A stretch of 23,167 nucleotides of DNA, from positions 1 through 23,167 of the forward strand of contig JAEWFD010000028.1 of the NCBI GenBank assembly GCA_023388995.1. Direction: 5' to 3'. The notes under the pieces were generated by a model, which saw nothing but the letters and a program-made list of their open reading frames with translations, made no database searches and was not told the origin of the DNA. Shown piece by piece: positions 7,316 to 15,413 of the stretch (position 1 is its first letter; each line of letters starts with the position of its first letter). Both the position numbers and the translations under genes were made by a program. The stretch is from Bacillota bacterium. GTDB lineage: Bacteria; Bacillota_I; Bacilli_A; Erysipelotrichales; Erysipelotrichaceae.

Positions 7316-7318
7316 CAA

Positions 7319-8773
7319 ATGGAAAGCATAAGATTTAAGTTATGGACCACAATTATGACGCTGGTGTTTATTATCTTGACACCAATTTGGTATTTTCAGG
7401 TGGTGCGGCTGGCAGATTCCTACGCTGCTTCGCGGCAGAATGAAACAGAGAAAGTCACGGTCTATTTAAGCAATCAATTGAAACAAATGGATTATACGGA
7501 TGAATTCCGCGAACTGGCAACGCAAGTCTCCTTATCCAGCGGGATCTGTGTGGTATTTTATGATGCCAGCATGCTTCAAGATTTCAGCAATGCCCGCATC
7601 TATGACACCAACTCAACGCAAACCGGCAGTGTCTGCCAGATGGATTTGCTGGTAGAAGATCAGCAGAAGTATATTGTCCAGCAAACAGCGGTCAACCAAG
7701 ATAAAGTCATTCCCTTTTTGGAAACCAGCATGGAGGATTATCCAAGCTATATTTATGCTTCCTATATTAAACTGGAGAATGAGAATTATATTATGGTAAC
7801 CTCAGGTGACGTTGCCCCAGTAGGACGTGTTTTGATGACGATTAAAGAGCAGCTAATGATGATAACAATACCGGTTATTATCGGAGCGAGTATCATTGCC
7901 TTCTTAATTGCCCGCTCCTTCAGCAAGCCGATTATGAAACTGACGTTGGCAACAAAAGAAATGGCGCGCGGCAAGTATGAAACACGGGTTGCAGTAGACA
8001 GTGATGATGAAATTGGTATTTTGCAGACAAATTTCAATGACATGGCGGAAGAGATTTCACATTTTGAGGATATGCGCAGGGATTTGATTGCGAATGTCTC
8101 CCATGACTTGAAAACACCGCTGACCATGATTCGGGGATATGCGGAAACCATTAAAGATTTAACAGGTGATTATAAAGAAAAACGGGAACAGCAGCTGGAT
8201 ATTATCATTGAGGAGAGCGATCGCCTGAACGCTTTGGTGAACGATATTTTGAATCTGTCGAAATATCAAAGCGGACAAATCGTGCTTGATTACAGCAACT
8301 TCGACTTGAATGAAATGATCCTCGGCACACTGGATCAGTATTCCTTGTTAAAAGATCATCAAGGATATCAATTTGTATATGAACCCTCTAAGATGCCGGT
8401 TATGATCTGGGCGGATTCATTGCGGATGAAGCAGGTGTTTTATAATATTTTGAATAATGCCATCAACCATACCGGGGATGACAAGAAAATTATCATTCGT
8501 CTTGCGGATCGCGGCAAACGATATCGCGTGGAGATCAGTGATACCGGCTTTGGCATACCAAAGGAAGAATTGGCGCGTATTTGGGATCGCTATTATAAAT
8601 TGGATAAGAGCGGCAAGCGCCGAGTGGCAGGAACCGGCATCGGTCTTTCGATTGTAAAGTCGATTTTATCTGCGCATGAAGCATTATTCGGAGTGGATAG
8701 CGAAATACAAAAAGGAGCAACGTTCTGGTTTGAACTGAAGAAGCCGGAGCAAAAAGAAGAAAATATTATATAG
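7319..8773 (+). CDS. Sensor histidine kinase with HAMP domain
   Basis: The 484-residue membrane kinase has TM1 (about 9-29), an extracytoplasmic sensor region (about 30-177), TM2 (about 178-198), a HAMP linker (about 199-250), a HisKA dimerisation domain with 'NVSHDLKTPLT' and phospho-acceptor His262, and an HATPase domain with N box 'NILNNAINH' (376-384), G1 'DTGFGIP' (408-414), F-box-like 'WDRYYK' and G2 'GTGIGLSI'. All catalytic motifs are present. The gene starts three bases after the regulator's stop; the site GAGGAA overlaps the end of that gene. The sensor region has no recognisable ligand motif. Together with the regulator it forms a complete two-component system. Confidence 0.95.
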   Translation: MESIRFKLWTTIMTLVFIILTPIWYFQVVRLADSYAASRQNETEKVTVYLSNQLKQMDYTDEFRELATQVSLSSGICVVFYDASMLQDFSNARIYDTNSTQTGSVCQMDLLVEDQQKYIVQQTAVNQDKVIPFLETSMEDYPSYIYASYIKLENENYIMVTSGDVAPVGRVLMTIKEQLMMITIPVIIGASIIAFLIARSFSKPIMKLTLATKEMARGKYETRVAVDSDDEIGILQTNFNDMAEEISHFEDMRRDLIANVSHDLKTPLTMIRGYAETIKDLTGDYKEKREQQLDIIIEESDRLNALVNDILNLSKYQSGQIVLDYSNFDLNEMILGTLDQYSLLKDHQGYQFVYEPSKMPVMIWADSLRMKQVFYNILNNAINHTGDDKKIIIRLADRGKRYRVEISDTGFGIPKEELARIWDRYYKLDKSGKRRVAGTGIGLSIVKSILSAHEALFGVDSEIQKGATFWFELKKPEQKEENII

Positions 8774-8785
8774 GCAGGTGAGCAC

Positions 8786-9691
8786 ATGGGATATCAATTA
8801 GACGGCAAGCTGGTGATTGGCATTTCTTCCCGGGCATTATTTGATTTGGAAGAAGCAAACCAGATCTATGAAACACAAGGATTGAAAGCATATCAAGCAT
8901 ATCAAGTAGCAAATGAGCAAATTGCTCTGCAGCCGGGGTCGGGTTTTCCTATTGTGCAGGCCCTTTTAAAATTAAATGAGCATGCATATAATCCTCGTCC
9001 TGTGGAAGTGATTGTCATGTCCCGCAACAGTGCGGATACCAGCTTGCGGATTTTCAATTCACTGGAATATTATAATCTGCCGATTACTAGAGCTATTTTG
9101 AGCGGCGGAGCAAGTCTTTCTGCGTATTTAAAGGCATTTAAAGTCGATTTGTTTTTGTCGGCACACGAAGAAGATGTCCAGCAGGCCATTGATTCAGATG
9201 TGGCAGCAGGCAGGATCTATCCGCAGCCTTGGAATGGGCAGGAAGAAATTCATCCTTTGCGTATTGCGTTCGATGGGGATGCGGTCTTGTTTTCAGCGGA
9301 TTCGGAATATATTTACCAAAGTCAGGGACTGGAAGCGTTTCAGGATAATGAAAAAGCCCATGCCAATGAAGTCATGAAAGAAGGTCCGTTTGCGAACTTC
9401 TTAAAGGCCCTTTCAGCGATCCAGCAAAACTTTCCGAAAGAGGATTCACCGATTCGAACGGCACTGGTGACAGCCCGCAATGCACCGGCACATGAGCGGG
9501 TGATTAAAACACTGCGCAGCTGGAATGTGAATATTGATGAAGCGTTCTTTTTAGGCGGCATTCAAAAGGCAGAAGTTCTGGAGGCTTTTGGAGCGCATAT
9601 TTTCTTTGATGATCAAACTGTACACACCGATCCTGCTTCTAAAGTGGTGCCATCGGCGCAGGTACCGTACAAGCACAAGGGGAACGATTGA
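8786..9691 (+). CDS. Cytosolic 5'-nucleotidase (NT5C1-like)
   Basis: This 301-residue protein matches the cytosolic 5'-nucleotidase I family, which dephosphorylates nucleoside monophosphates. The C-terminal half carries HAD-type motifs: 'AFDGDAVLFS' (nucleophile and general acid Asp), 'LVTARNA' and 'HIFFDDQ'. The N-terminal half looks like a second, non-catalytic copy: 'GISSRALFDL', 'IYETQGLKAYQAYQ' and 'VIVMSRNSADTSLRIFNSLEYYNL' parallel 'IYQSQGLEAFQDNE' and 'ALVTARNAPAHERVIKTLRSWN'. That two-fold arrangement is normal for the family. AGGTGAG gives a ribosome site. It follows the kinase gene by 12 bases with no terminator, so it is probably the third gene of the two-component operon. No signal peptide is present. 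Confidence 0.88.
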   Translation: MGYQLDGKLVIGISSRALFDLEEANQIYETQGLKAYQAYQVANEQIALQPGSGFPIVQALLKLNEHAYNPRPVEVIVMSRNSADTSLRIFNSLEYYNLPITRAILSGGASLSAYLKAFKVDLFLSAHEEDVQQAIDSDVAAGRIYPQPWNGQEEIHPLRIAFDGDAVLFSADSEYIYQSQGLEAFQDNEKAHANEVMKEGPFANFLKALSAIQQNFPKEDSPIRTALVTARNAPAHERVIKTLRSWNVNIDEAFFLGGIQKAEVLEAFGAHIFFDDQTVHTDPASKVVPSAQVPYKHKGND

Positions 9692-9705
9692 TTATTTTGT
9701 GAAAG

Positions 9706-9738
9706 ATTCAACATAAATGAATACATAAAACGTTGAAT
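9706..9738. promoter_or_regulatory. Inverted repeat next to the flotillin promoter
   Basis: ATTCAAC (9706-9712) and GTTGAAT (9732-9738) form a 7-bp inverted repeat with 19 bases between. The right arm ends four bases before the -10 box, so it brackets the -35 region and is a candidate operator. Confidence 0.4.
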
Positions 9739-9739
9739 G

Positions 9740-9748
9740 TGATAAAAT
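9740..9748 (+). promoter_or_regulatory. Extended -10 promoter of flotillin gene
   Basis: TGA followed by TAAAAT (9743-9748) is an extended -10 element 21 bases upstream of the flotillin ATG; the base run at the -35 position (AATACA) is poor, which suggests reliance on the extended -10 or an activator. Confidence 0.45.
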
Positions 9749-9769
9749 AGAGAATGAGGAGGAATTTAC

Positions 9770-11185
9770 ATGAATGAATTAACAGCCTTTTTACCGTATT
9801 TGCAAATAGGAGTACCGGTATTATTGTTTATAATCTTGCTTTTGGCATGCTGGCGCAAAGTGCCGGTAGATCAGGCAATGGTAATTACCGGTTTGAAGAA
9901 ACGGGTATTGACAGGCAAAGGGGGCTTCATGGTTCCGTTGATTGAAGCGGCATGTGTGGTTTCTTTGGAAAATATGTCGATGACTACAGATGTAACGGAA
10001 GCACCATCCCAGCAAGGGATTTTCGTGGATATCGTGGGAACGGCGGTTGTAAAGATCCGCAATGAATCGACAGCGATCTTCAAAGCGGTGGAACAGTTCC
10101 ATACCGGCAACTATTCTACGGAGCGTACCAAAGAGAAGATCAGCGGTATGGTAGAGCAGATTCTGGAAGGTAAGCTGCGGGGGATTATCTCGACAATGAC
10201 AGTTGAGCAGATCAACAATGACCGCAGTGCCTTTGAACGTAAAATTGAAGAAGATATTAATAAAGAATTAGACGAAATGGGTCTGCACTTGATTTCTTAT
10301 TCCATCTTGAAAATTTCAACACAAGGTGGATATCTGGAAAACCGTGCTCGCCCGCAAGTTGCACAATCAAAGGCGGATGCGGAAGTGGCAGAAGCTGAAC
10401 GCAAGCGCGATACGGATATCAAGACAGCAGAAGCCATCCGTGAAGGTGAAAAGGTAAAGCTGGCTGCCGATGCGGAAGTAGCGCAATCAGAGCGTGACAA
10501 GCAAATCAAGATCGAACAATTCCGTGCGGAGCAAGACAAAGCGAAAGCGGATGCGGACGTTGCATATAAATTGCAGGAAATCAGAAACCAAAGTACCGTA
10601 GCTGAACGGGCAGCTGAGCTGGCGAAGAAGCAGGCGCTGGTGGTAGAAGAAGAATTGGTGGCAACGGTGAAGAAACCTGCCGATGCCCGCAAATATGAAA
10701 GTGAAGTAACCGCGGAAGCACAGAAAATTAAGACCATTAAGGAAGCGCAGGCAGAAGCCGAAAAAATGCTGCTGCTAGCGAAAGCGAAAGCGGATGCCCT
10801 CAAGATGGAGGCGGAAGCGGAAGCCAATGCGATTCGTTTGCGCGGGGAAGCAGAGGCTGCATCGATTCAAGCAAAAGGGATTGCTGAAGCTGCTGCGAAA
10901 GAAAAAGTGGCAGAAGCAATGGCGAAGTATGGGCAAGCAGCAATCACGGAAATGGTGGTTAACCAAATGCCTAAAATTATGGCAGAAGTTGCCCGTCCGA
11001 TGGAACAAATCGATAAGATTACAGTTATCGACAATGGCGGAGATCAAGGTGCCAGCAAGGTTGCCAAGACTGTTACCGATGTCACGACCAATGGCTTTGA
11101 ATTGGTGAAGAGTCTGACGGGAATTGATCTGACGGCAGCGATTCAAGGATTTGTCAATCAAGATCAGGATGAAGTAAGGGGCTAG
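9770..11185 (+). CDS. floT: Flotillin family protein (SPFH/band 7 scaffold)
   Basis: The 471-residue protein has an N-terminal membrane segment (about 12-28), an SPFH/band 7 domain (about 30-200), and a long Ala/Glu/Lys-rich coiled coil (about 203-390) built on repeated 'EAEAE' and 'KAKADA' patterns, the flotillin signature. A C-terminal assembly region follows. Flotillins oligomerise under the cell membrane and organise lipid-ordered microdomains that hold signalling and secretion machinery. GAGGAGG precedes the ATG. In Bacillus floT pairs with a NfeD-like gene; no such neighbour is present here, and the gene stands alone between its own promoter and terminator. The symbol follows the Bacillus FloT/YuaG type, whose length and coiled coil it resembles, rather than the shorter FloA. 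Confidence 0.92.
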   Translation: MNELTAFLPYLQIGVPVLLFIILLLACWRKVPVDQAMVITGLKKRVLTGKGGFMVPLIEAACVVSLENMSMTTDVTEAPSQQGIFVDIVGTAVVKIRNESTAIFKAVEQFHTGNYSTERTKEKISGMVEQILEGKLRGIISTMTVEQINNDRSAFERKIEEDINKELDEMGLHLISYSILKISTQGGYLENRARPQVAQSKADAEVAEAERKRDTDIKTAEAIREGEKVKLAADAEVAQSERDKQIKIEQFRAEQDKAKADADVAYKLQEIRNQSTVAERAAELAKKQALVVEEELVATVKKPADARKYESEVTAEAQKIKTIKEAQAEAEKMLLLAKAKADALKMEAEAEANAIRLRGEAEAASIQAKGIAEAAAKEKVAEAMAKYGQAAITEMVVNQMPKIMAEVARPMEQIDKITVIDNGGDQGASKVAKTVTDVTTNGFELVKSLTGIDLTAAIQGFVNQDQDEVRG

Positions 11186-11203
11186 TTTTCCCAAACTGAT
11201 GAT

Positions 11204-11251
11204 AAAAAGCAGTTGTCATACCGGATAATCGGAAGATAACTGCCTTTTTTT
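11204..11251 (+). terminator. Terminator of flotillin gene
   Basis: GCAGTTGTC (11209-11217) pairs with GATAACTGC (11235-11243), one G-T, extended by A and T runs; seven T residues follow. The 17-base loop contains a further CCG/CGG pairing. Confidence 0.8.
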
Positions 11252-11269
11252 GATGGATAATTGAGAACC

Positions 11270-11347
11270 AGCAGAAGATGTGTTTACTGGCATTGCTATG
11301 AGTATCAAGCAAGCATAACCATGCAGTCACTCATCTGATCTTCTGCT
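11270..11347. repeat. 78-base imperfect palindrome between convergent genes
   Basis: AGCAGAAGAT (11270-11279) is the exact reverse complement of ATCTTCTGCT (11338-11347). Inside, ACTGGCAT (11286-11293) pairs with ATGCAGT (11321-11327) with one bulge, and TGCT with AGCA nearer the tip. There is no U tract in either direction, so it is not a typical terminator. Confidence 0.5.
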
Positions 11348-11372
11348 ATATTGGGCGGTATAAATAAAGAAA

Positions 11373-11739
11373 CTATTGTTTTACGCTAAGGCAAAACGGA
11401 TGACCTTCGGGATCAAACATGGTAGTTGAAGTATCGTAATACTGTATTTCTGCTTTTGTAGCACCACATTGCAAGGCGTGAGAAACTGCTTCTGCCAAGT
11501 TTTCAACTAAAAAATCGATATGGGCCATTTGTTGTTGCTTGCCGCTCTCCCACGGCCAAACGGGAGGAATATATTCTTCAACCTCTTGAAAAGCAAAGAT
11601 CCAACCCTGCGGCGAACGCAAGCCTGCCCAGCCACCGCCTGCCAAAATCTTTTCCCAACCCAACAGCTCTGCATTAAAAATCTGCCAGTGCTTCCGCATT
11701 TTGGCAGTCATATGCAAACCCTGCGACTTCCTTTATCAT
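11373..11739 (-). pseudogene. VOC/glyoxalase-family protein gene, frameshifted
   Basis: The true start is ATG 11739, with AGGAGG six bases upstream. It reads 21 codons, ending in the family-like 'AEALADF', then hits TAA at 11676-11674. In another frame the protein resumes at once as 'NAELLGWEKILAGGGW' and runs to the stop at 11373, including 'AHIDFLVENLAEAV' and 'FDPEGHPFCL', both typical of single-domain glyoxalase/bleomycin-resistance (VOC) proteins. The break is at a run of five A (11676-11680 plus strand), so a single-base slip explains it. The downstream frame alone has an ATG at 11717 but no ribosome site. It is therefore a recent pseudogene, a phase-variable gene or a sequencing error; the intact product would be about 121 residues. 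Confidence 0.8.
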
Positions 11740-11750
11740 AAAGTACCTCC

Positions 11751-11768
11751 TAACTTAAATTTAAGTTA
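11751..11768. promoter_or_regulatory. Perfect 18-bp palindromic operator candidate
   Basis: TAACTTAAATTTAAGTTA is a perfect palindrome lying between the -10 box and the ribosome site of the VOC gene, across the expected transcription start. A dimeric repressor bound there would block initiation. The size and symmetry suit MarR- or TetR-type repressors, but none is encoded next to it. Confidence 0.6.
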
Positions 11769-11772
11769 TTTC

Positions 11773-11781
11773 ATTATACCA
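11773..11781 (-). promoter_or_regulatory. Extended -10 promoter of the VOC gene
   Basis: The minus strand has TGG then a perfect TATAAT (11778-11773). No good -35 box is seen. The palindrome begins five bases downstream. Confidence 0.6.
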
Positions 11782-11983
11782 CACTGCTGACTGATTCTTT
11801 TGCTATATTCCGCCAAAGCCAAGATGAAAGGTACGCCATCATTGCCAAGAATATTCTTTGTGCTTGCGCAAACTAGGCAAATTATGCATTTGTCAAAGCT
11901 CTAGAGGTATCATATCAGAGATTAAGCTCTTTTTTTGTATCTTTTTTCAAATTCAAGCCAACAATTCTATCGTTATATTTGAG

Positions 11984-12010
11984 TTGACATATGATTTTTG
12001 GTATGATAAT
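11984..12010 (+). promoter_or_regulatory. Promoter of the suf operon
   Basis: A perfect TTGACA (11984-11989) is followed by GATAAT (12005-12010) at 15 bases, or the weaker TAATGA (12007-12012) at 17 bases. The sufC start is about 25 bases further on. No other gene lies between this and the VOC promoter. Confidence 0.6.
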
Positions 12011-12034
12011 GACTGTATGGAAAGGATGATTACG

Positions 12035-12859
12035 TTGTCGGTATTAGAAATACGTGATTTACACGTTGCGATAGAAGAAAAAGAGATTTTGAAGGGGATC
12101 AACCTGGTTATTGAAGAAAACGAAATTCATGCCTTGATGGGACCAAACGGAAACGGGAAATCGACTCTGTTATCCACGATCATGGGACATCCTAAGTTTA
12201 CGGTAACCAAAGGTGAAATCTATTATTACGGAAAAAATGTACTGGAAATGAGCGTTGATGAAAGAAGCCGTGCAGGCTTGTTTTTAGCGATGCAATATCC
12301 GCAGGAAATTCCGGGAGTAACGAATGCGGACTTCATGAAGGCTGCCATGAATGCCAGAAGAGAAAAACCAATTTCCTTGTTTGAATTCTTCCGCAAGATG
12401 GAAGGTGCTATTAAACAATTGGAAATGAAATCGGATCTGATTCACCGTCATCTAAATGAAGGCTTTTCCGGGGGAGAGAAGAAGCGCAATGAAATCTTGC
12501 AATTGAAGCTGCTGGAACCGAAGATGGCGATGCTGGATGAAATTGATTCCGGACTGGATGTGGATGCGCTTAAAATTGTTGCGGACGCGATTAACGAAAT
12601 CCGCGAAACACAAAGCTTGTCCATGATGGTCGTATCCCACTATGAACGGTTTTACCAATTGCTGCGTCCGACTCATGCCCATGTCATTATTGATGGCAAG
12701 ATCGTGGAGAGCGGAGATATAACGCTGGTTGAAAAGATTGATCGTGAGGGGTATGACTGGCTGTATACCAAACATCAGATCACCGCAAACACGCAAGAGC
12801 CGGAAGCAAAAAGACCAGTAGTACTTGGTACATGCGGTGCCAATACAAGGGTAAAATAA
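12035..12859 (+). CDS. sufC: SufC, Fe-S cluster assembly ATPase
   Basis: The 274-residue ABC-type ATPase powers the SufBCD scaffold during Fe-S cluster assembly. It shows Walker A 'GPNGNGKST' (36-44), the SufC hallmark 'AMQYPQEIPGV' (85-95), signature 'FSGGEKKR' (144-151), Walker B 'MAMLDEIDSGLD' (164-175) and switch His202. TTG 12035 is chosen as start because GGAAAGG sits 9 bases upstream and the reading 'MSVLEIRDLHV' matches family N-termini. ATG codons at 12017 and 12026 lack proper sites. The C-terminus has a tail of about 20 residues ('EAKRPVVLGTCGANTRVK') beyond the usual end. It is the first gene of the operon. Confidence 0.95.
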   Translation: MSVLEIRDLHVAIEEKEILKGINLVIEENEIHALMGPNGNGKSTLLSTIMGHPKFTVTKGEIYYYGKNVLEMSVDERSRAGLFLAMQYPQEIPGVTNADFMKAAMNARREKPISLFEFFRKMEGAIKQLEMKSDLIHRHLNEGFSGGEKKRNEILQLKLLEPKMAMLDEIDSGLDVDALKIVADAINEIRETQSLSMMVVSHYERFYQLLRPTHAHVIIDGKIVESGDITLVEKIDREGYDWLYTKHQITANTQEPEAKRPVVLGTCGANTRVK

Positions 12860-12860
12860 T

Positions 12861-13745
12861 ATGGCTGCATTTCAAATCATTGATCTTCGTACAGCGAGCG
12901 ATCAGGAAGCATATTCCGTTGCCATTCAGGAAGAACGGACTGTGGTTGTATTTAAACGTTCTATGCATGCTCATCTGCGCTATGAGCGCTCGGAAACGGT
13001 TGAGCTATTGGTACATGACGGAGTCACGATTCAGCTCTTCCAGGAGCCGCTTATGGCGGGCATAGCCCTTGTACTTACGATGACATTGAAACCGGGCAGC
13101 ACTGTCCGGCAATTGGTGCTTCCGCAGCAAGCAGGATATCAGATCAATGAGCAATATCAATTAGAAGAACATGCACGATTGTACAGTGCATTTGGCGAAT
13201 TATGCGCCGATACCAATGTCCATCAAAGCACCTATCACCTTGTGGGCCGCTTTGCTAAGCTGGAATCAACATTCGTTTATATGAATGCAGGTACCAGCCA
13301 TAAGACAACGGATATTACGGTTTATCACCATGTGAAAGACACAAGTGCCAATGTGGAGAATTACGGGGTTGTAGCGGGGAAATCAAAACTATTGGTAAAT
13401 GTGGATTCTAAGATTGTCAAAGGAGCCAGCGGCAGTGAAACGCACCAGACATCGCGTATCTTAACGTTTGATGAAGGTGTTCATGCACGGGTGCTGCCGG
13501 CATTGCATATTGACGAGAATGATGTGAAAGCAAGCCATGCTTGCAGCATGGGTGTTATTGATGAAAATCATCTTTATTACCTGCAAAGCAGGGGACTTAC
13601 AAGATCACAAGCAGTACAGCTGATTGTCAGTGGATATTTATCTCCTCTTTCCGAAATCTTTGACGGAGATGAATTAAAAGAAGAAATCAGCCATATTATT
13701 GATACAAAGGCTGGTGAGTATGTTGGACTTGAATCAAATTCGTAA
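12861..13745 (+). CDS. sufD: SufD, Fe-S cluster assembly scaffold subunit
   Basis: The 294-residue protein pairs with SufB and binds SufC. It contains the SufB/SufD beta-helix core and the characteristic C-terminal signature 'ASHACSMGVIDENHLYYLQSRGL' region (about 225-250, split here) followed by 'QAVQLIVSGYLSPL'. It is clearly shorter than the roughly 420-440 residues of SufD in Bacillus or E. coli; most of the loss is at the N-terminal helical part. The start lies one base after the sufC stop and is served by an AAGGG site at the end of sufC. Its end overlaps sufS. Identity rests on the signature and on its place in the operon. Confidence 0.88.
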   Translation: MAAFQIIDLRTASDQEAYSVAIQEERTVVVFKRSMHAHLRYERSETVELLVHDGVTIQLFQEPLMAGIALVLTMTLKPGSTVRQLVLPQQAGYQINEQYQLEEHARLYSAFGELCADTNVHQSTYHLVGRFAKLESTFVYMNAGTSHKTTDITVYHHVKDTSANVENYGVVAGKSKLLVNVDSKIVKGASGSETHQTSRILTFDEGVHARVLPALHIDENDVKASHACSMGVIDENHLYYLQSRGLTRSQAVQLIVSGYLSPLSEIFDGDELKEEISHIIDTKAGEYVGLESNS

Positions 13746-14949
13746 TGATTTTCCGATGTTGAAGCAAACGATGCAATCACATCCGCTTGCATATTTGGAT
13801 AATGCTGCCACTTCCTTAAAACCGCAGCAAGTGATCGACCGGATCACGCGGTATTTCATGGAAGAAGGCGCCAGTGTTCATCGTGGTGATTATGATTTAT
13901 CGTATCAGGTTTCTAAAGAATTTGAAGAGACACGGGATGTTGTGGCTGCCTTCATTCATGCGAAACCCAAAGAAATTGTCTATACCAGCGGGGCTAGCGC
14001 TTCTTTAAATCTTGTAGCATTTGGCTACGGCATGCAAGTATTGCAGCCCGGTGATGTGATTTTGGCGAATGTTGCCGAGCATGCCAGCAATCTCTTGCCG
14101 TGGATGAAAGTAGCGCAGGCGACGGGTGCTGTCATTGAATATATTGATTTGGATGATCAAGGAAGAATTACTGTTGAGAATTTCCAGAAAAAAATGAATC
14201 GCCATGTTAAGATCGTGGCCATTGCGCATGTCAGCAATGTGCTTGGATACAAAGCACCGGTGAAAGAGATTTGTGCGATTGCTCATCAGTTTGGTGCTAG
14301 AGTTGTTGTAGATGGAGCACAGTCTGTTCCGCATTTTGCGGTTGATGTGCAAGATTTGGATTGTGACTTCCTGGCTTTTTCATCGCATAAGATGGTGGGG
14401 CCAAGCGGTGTCGGGATCTTGTACGGCAAGTATGACTTGCTGCAAGGGATGGAGCCTAATGCCTTTGGCGGCGGAAGCAATGCCCGCTTTGATATGTGCG
14501 GAAACATTCTTCTGAAAGAGGCACCGTTTAAATTTGAATCGGGAACACCTGCCATTGAAGGAATTCTAGGCTTTCAGGAAGCTGTCAAATACTTAGATCA
14601 CATCGGCATGGAAGAAGTCTATCGTCATGAGAAAGAACTGCATGACTATGCTGTTGCAAAGCTAAGCAAACTGAATACCATTGAACTATACAATCCGCAT
14701 GCTGATTGCGGGATTTTGACGTTTAATGTGAAAGATGTATTTTCGCAGGATGCGGCGACCTACTTGAATTCCAAAGGGATTGCGGTACGGGCAGGATTGC
14801 ATTGTGCAAAGATTCTGACGAATCACTTGCACGTCAGTGCTACGGTGCGTGCTAGTTTGTATCTCTATAACACGAAAGAAGAAGTAGACCGGCTGGCGAA
14901 TGCTTGTGCAACAGCAACGCCGCAAACCTGTCTGGATGTATTTTTTTAG
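13720..14949 (+). CDS. sufS: SufS, cysteine desulfurase
   Basis: This 409-residue PLP enzyme removes sulfur from cysteine and hands it to SufU. Seen are the N-terminal 'YLDNAATSLKP', the 'HASNLLPW' PLP-stacking His, Asp198 with 'DGAQSVPH', the PLP lysine Lys224 in 'SSHKMVGPSG', 'ESGTPAIEG' and the persulfide Cys362 in 'RAGLHCAK'. The usual 'RxGHHCA' loop reads Ala-Gly-Leu-His-Cys here. ATG 13720 is used since the in-frame TTG at 13699 has no site; this gives a 26-base overlap with sufD. The type II fold with SufU as neighbour is the normal Bacillota arrangement. Confidence 0.95.
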   Translation: MLDLNQIRNDFPMLKQTMQSHPLAYLDNAATSLKPQQVIDRITRYFMEEGASVHRGDYDLSYQVSKEFEETRDVVAAFIHAKPKEIVYTSGASASLNLVAFGYGMQVLQPGDVILANVAEHASNLLPWMKVAQATGAVIEYIDLDDQGRITVENFQKKMNRHVKIVAIAHVSNVLGYKAPVKEICAIAHQFGARVVVDGAQSVPHFAVDVQDLDCDFLAFSSHKMVGPSGVGILYGKYDLLQGMEPNAFGGGSNARFDMCGNILLKEAPFKFESGTPAIEGILGFQEAVKYLDHIGMEEVYRHEKELHDYAVAKLSKLNTIELYNPHADCGILTFNVKDVFSQDAATYLNSKGIAVRAGLHCAKILTNHLHVSATVRASLYLYNTKEEVDRLANACATATPQTCLDVFF

Positions 14950-14963
14950 AAAGAAGGAACCAC

Positions 14964-15413
14964 ATGGCAAGTATAAAAGAGCAAAGTGAAATGCTGCGCA
15001 GTATTATCATGGATCATTACCAATACCCGCGCAATCATGGACTAGTAACCGATGCAGCCTATCAGACCAAACATATGGCCAGTGCTTCTTGTATAGATGA
15101 TATTGAAGTACAGCTGCGTATCAAAGACGGCACCATCCAGGATGTCCGGTTTGACGGCGTTGCGTGTACGATTTCGACGGCCTCTACCAGCATCATGAGT
15201 GAGCTGCTGATCGGCAAGAAGGAAACAGAAGTAAAATACCTGATGGACCAGTTCTTTGCAATGATTGACGGACAAGAGGTTGATGAAGATGCGTTGCAGG
15301 AAGCAATCGCTTTTTGCAATGTGGGAAAACAGGCAAACCGAATTAAATGTGCAACCATCGGCTGGCGCGCAGTTGCGGATTTAATGGGAATAAAGGAGTA
15401 TGCTGATGAGTGA
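14964..15413 (+). CDS. sufU: SufU, zinc-dependent sulfur-transfer protein
   Basis: The 149-residue IscU-like protein accepts sulfur from SufS. The zinc ligands expected for SufU are present as Cys43, Asp45, Cys68 and Cys129 ('SCIDD', 'GVACTISTAST', 'RIKCATIGW'). The Gly that normally sits between the first Cys and Asp (CGD) is Ile here. The segment between Cys68 and Cys129 has the extra length typical of SufU compared with IscU. ATG 14964 has AAGGA 8 bases upstream. The last eight bases overlap the sufB start. Confidence 0.93.
   Translation: MASIKEQSEMLRSIIMDHYQYPRNHGLVTDAAYQTKHMASASCIDDIEVQLRIKDGTIQDVRFDGVACTISTASTSIMSELLIGKKETEVKYLMDQFFAMIDGQEVDEDALQEAIAFCNVGKQANRIKCATIGWRAVADLMGIKEYADE

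Noticed and set aside
10297..10827. Long open frame antisense to flotillin
   Set aside because: It mirrors the Ala/Glu-rich coiled coil, giving a low-complexity Ser/Ala-rich translation, with no ribosome site.
11915..11940. AGAG-N6-CTCT followed by seven T, terminator-like
   Set aside because: The stem is only four base pairs and no gene ends upstream on that strand.
11858..12034. In-frame extension upstream of sufC
   Set aside because: It runs through the promoter, is unlike any SufC N-terminus and has no ribosome site.
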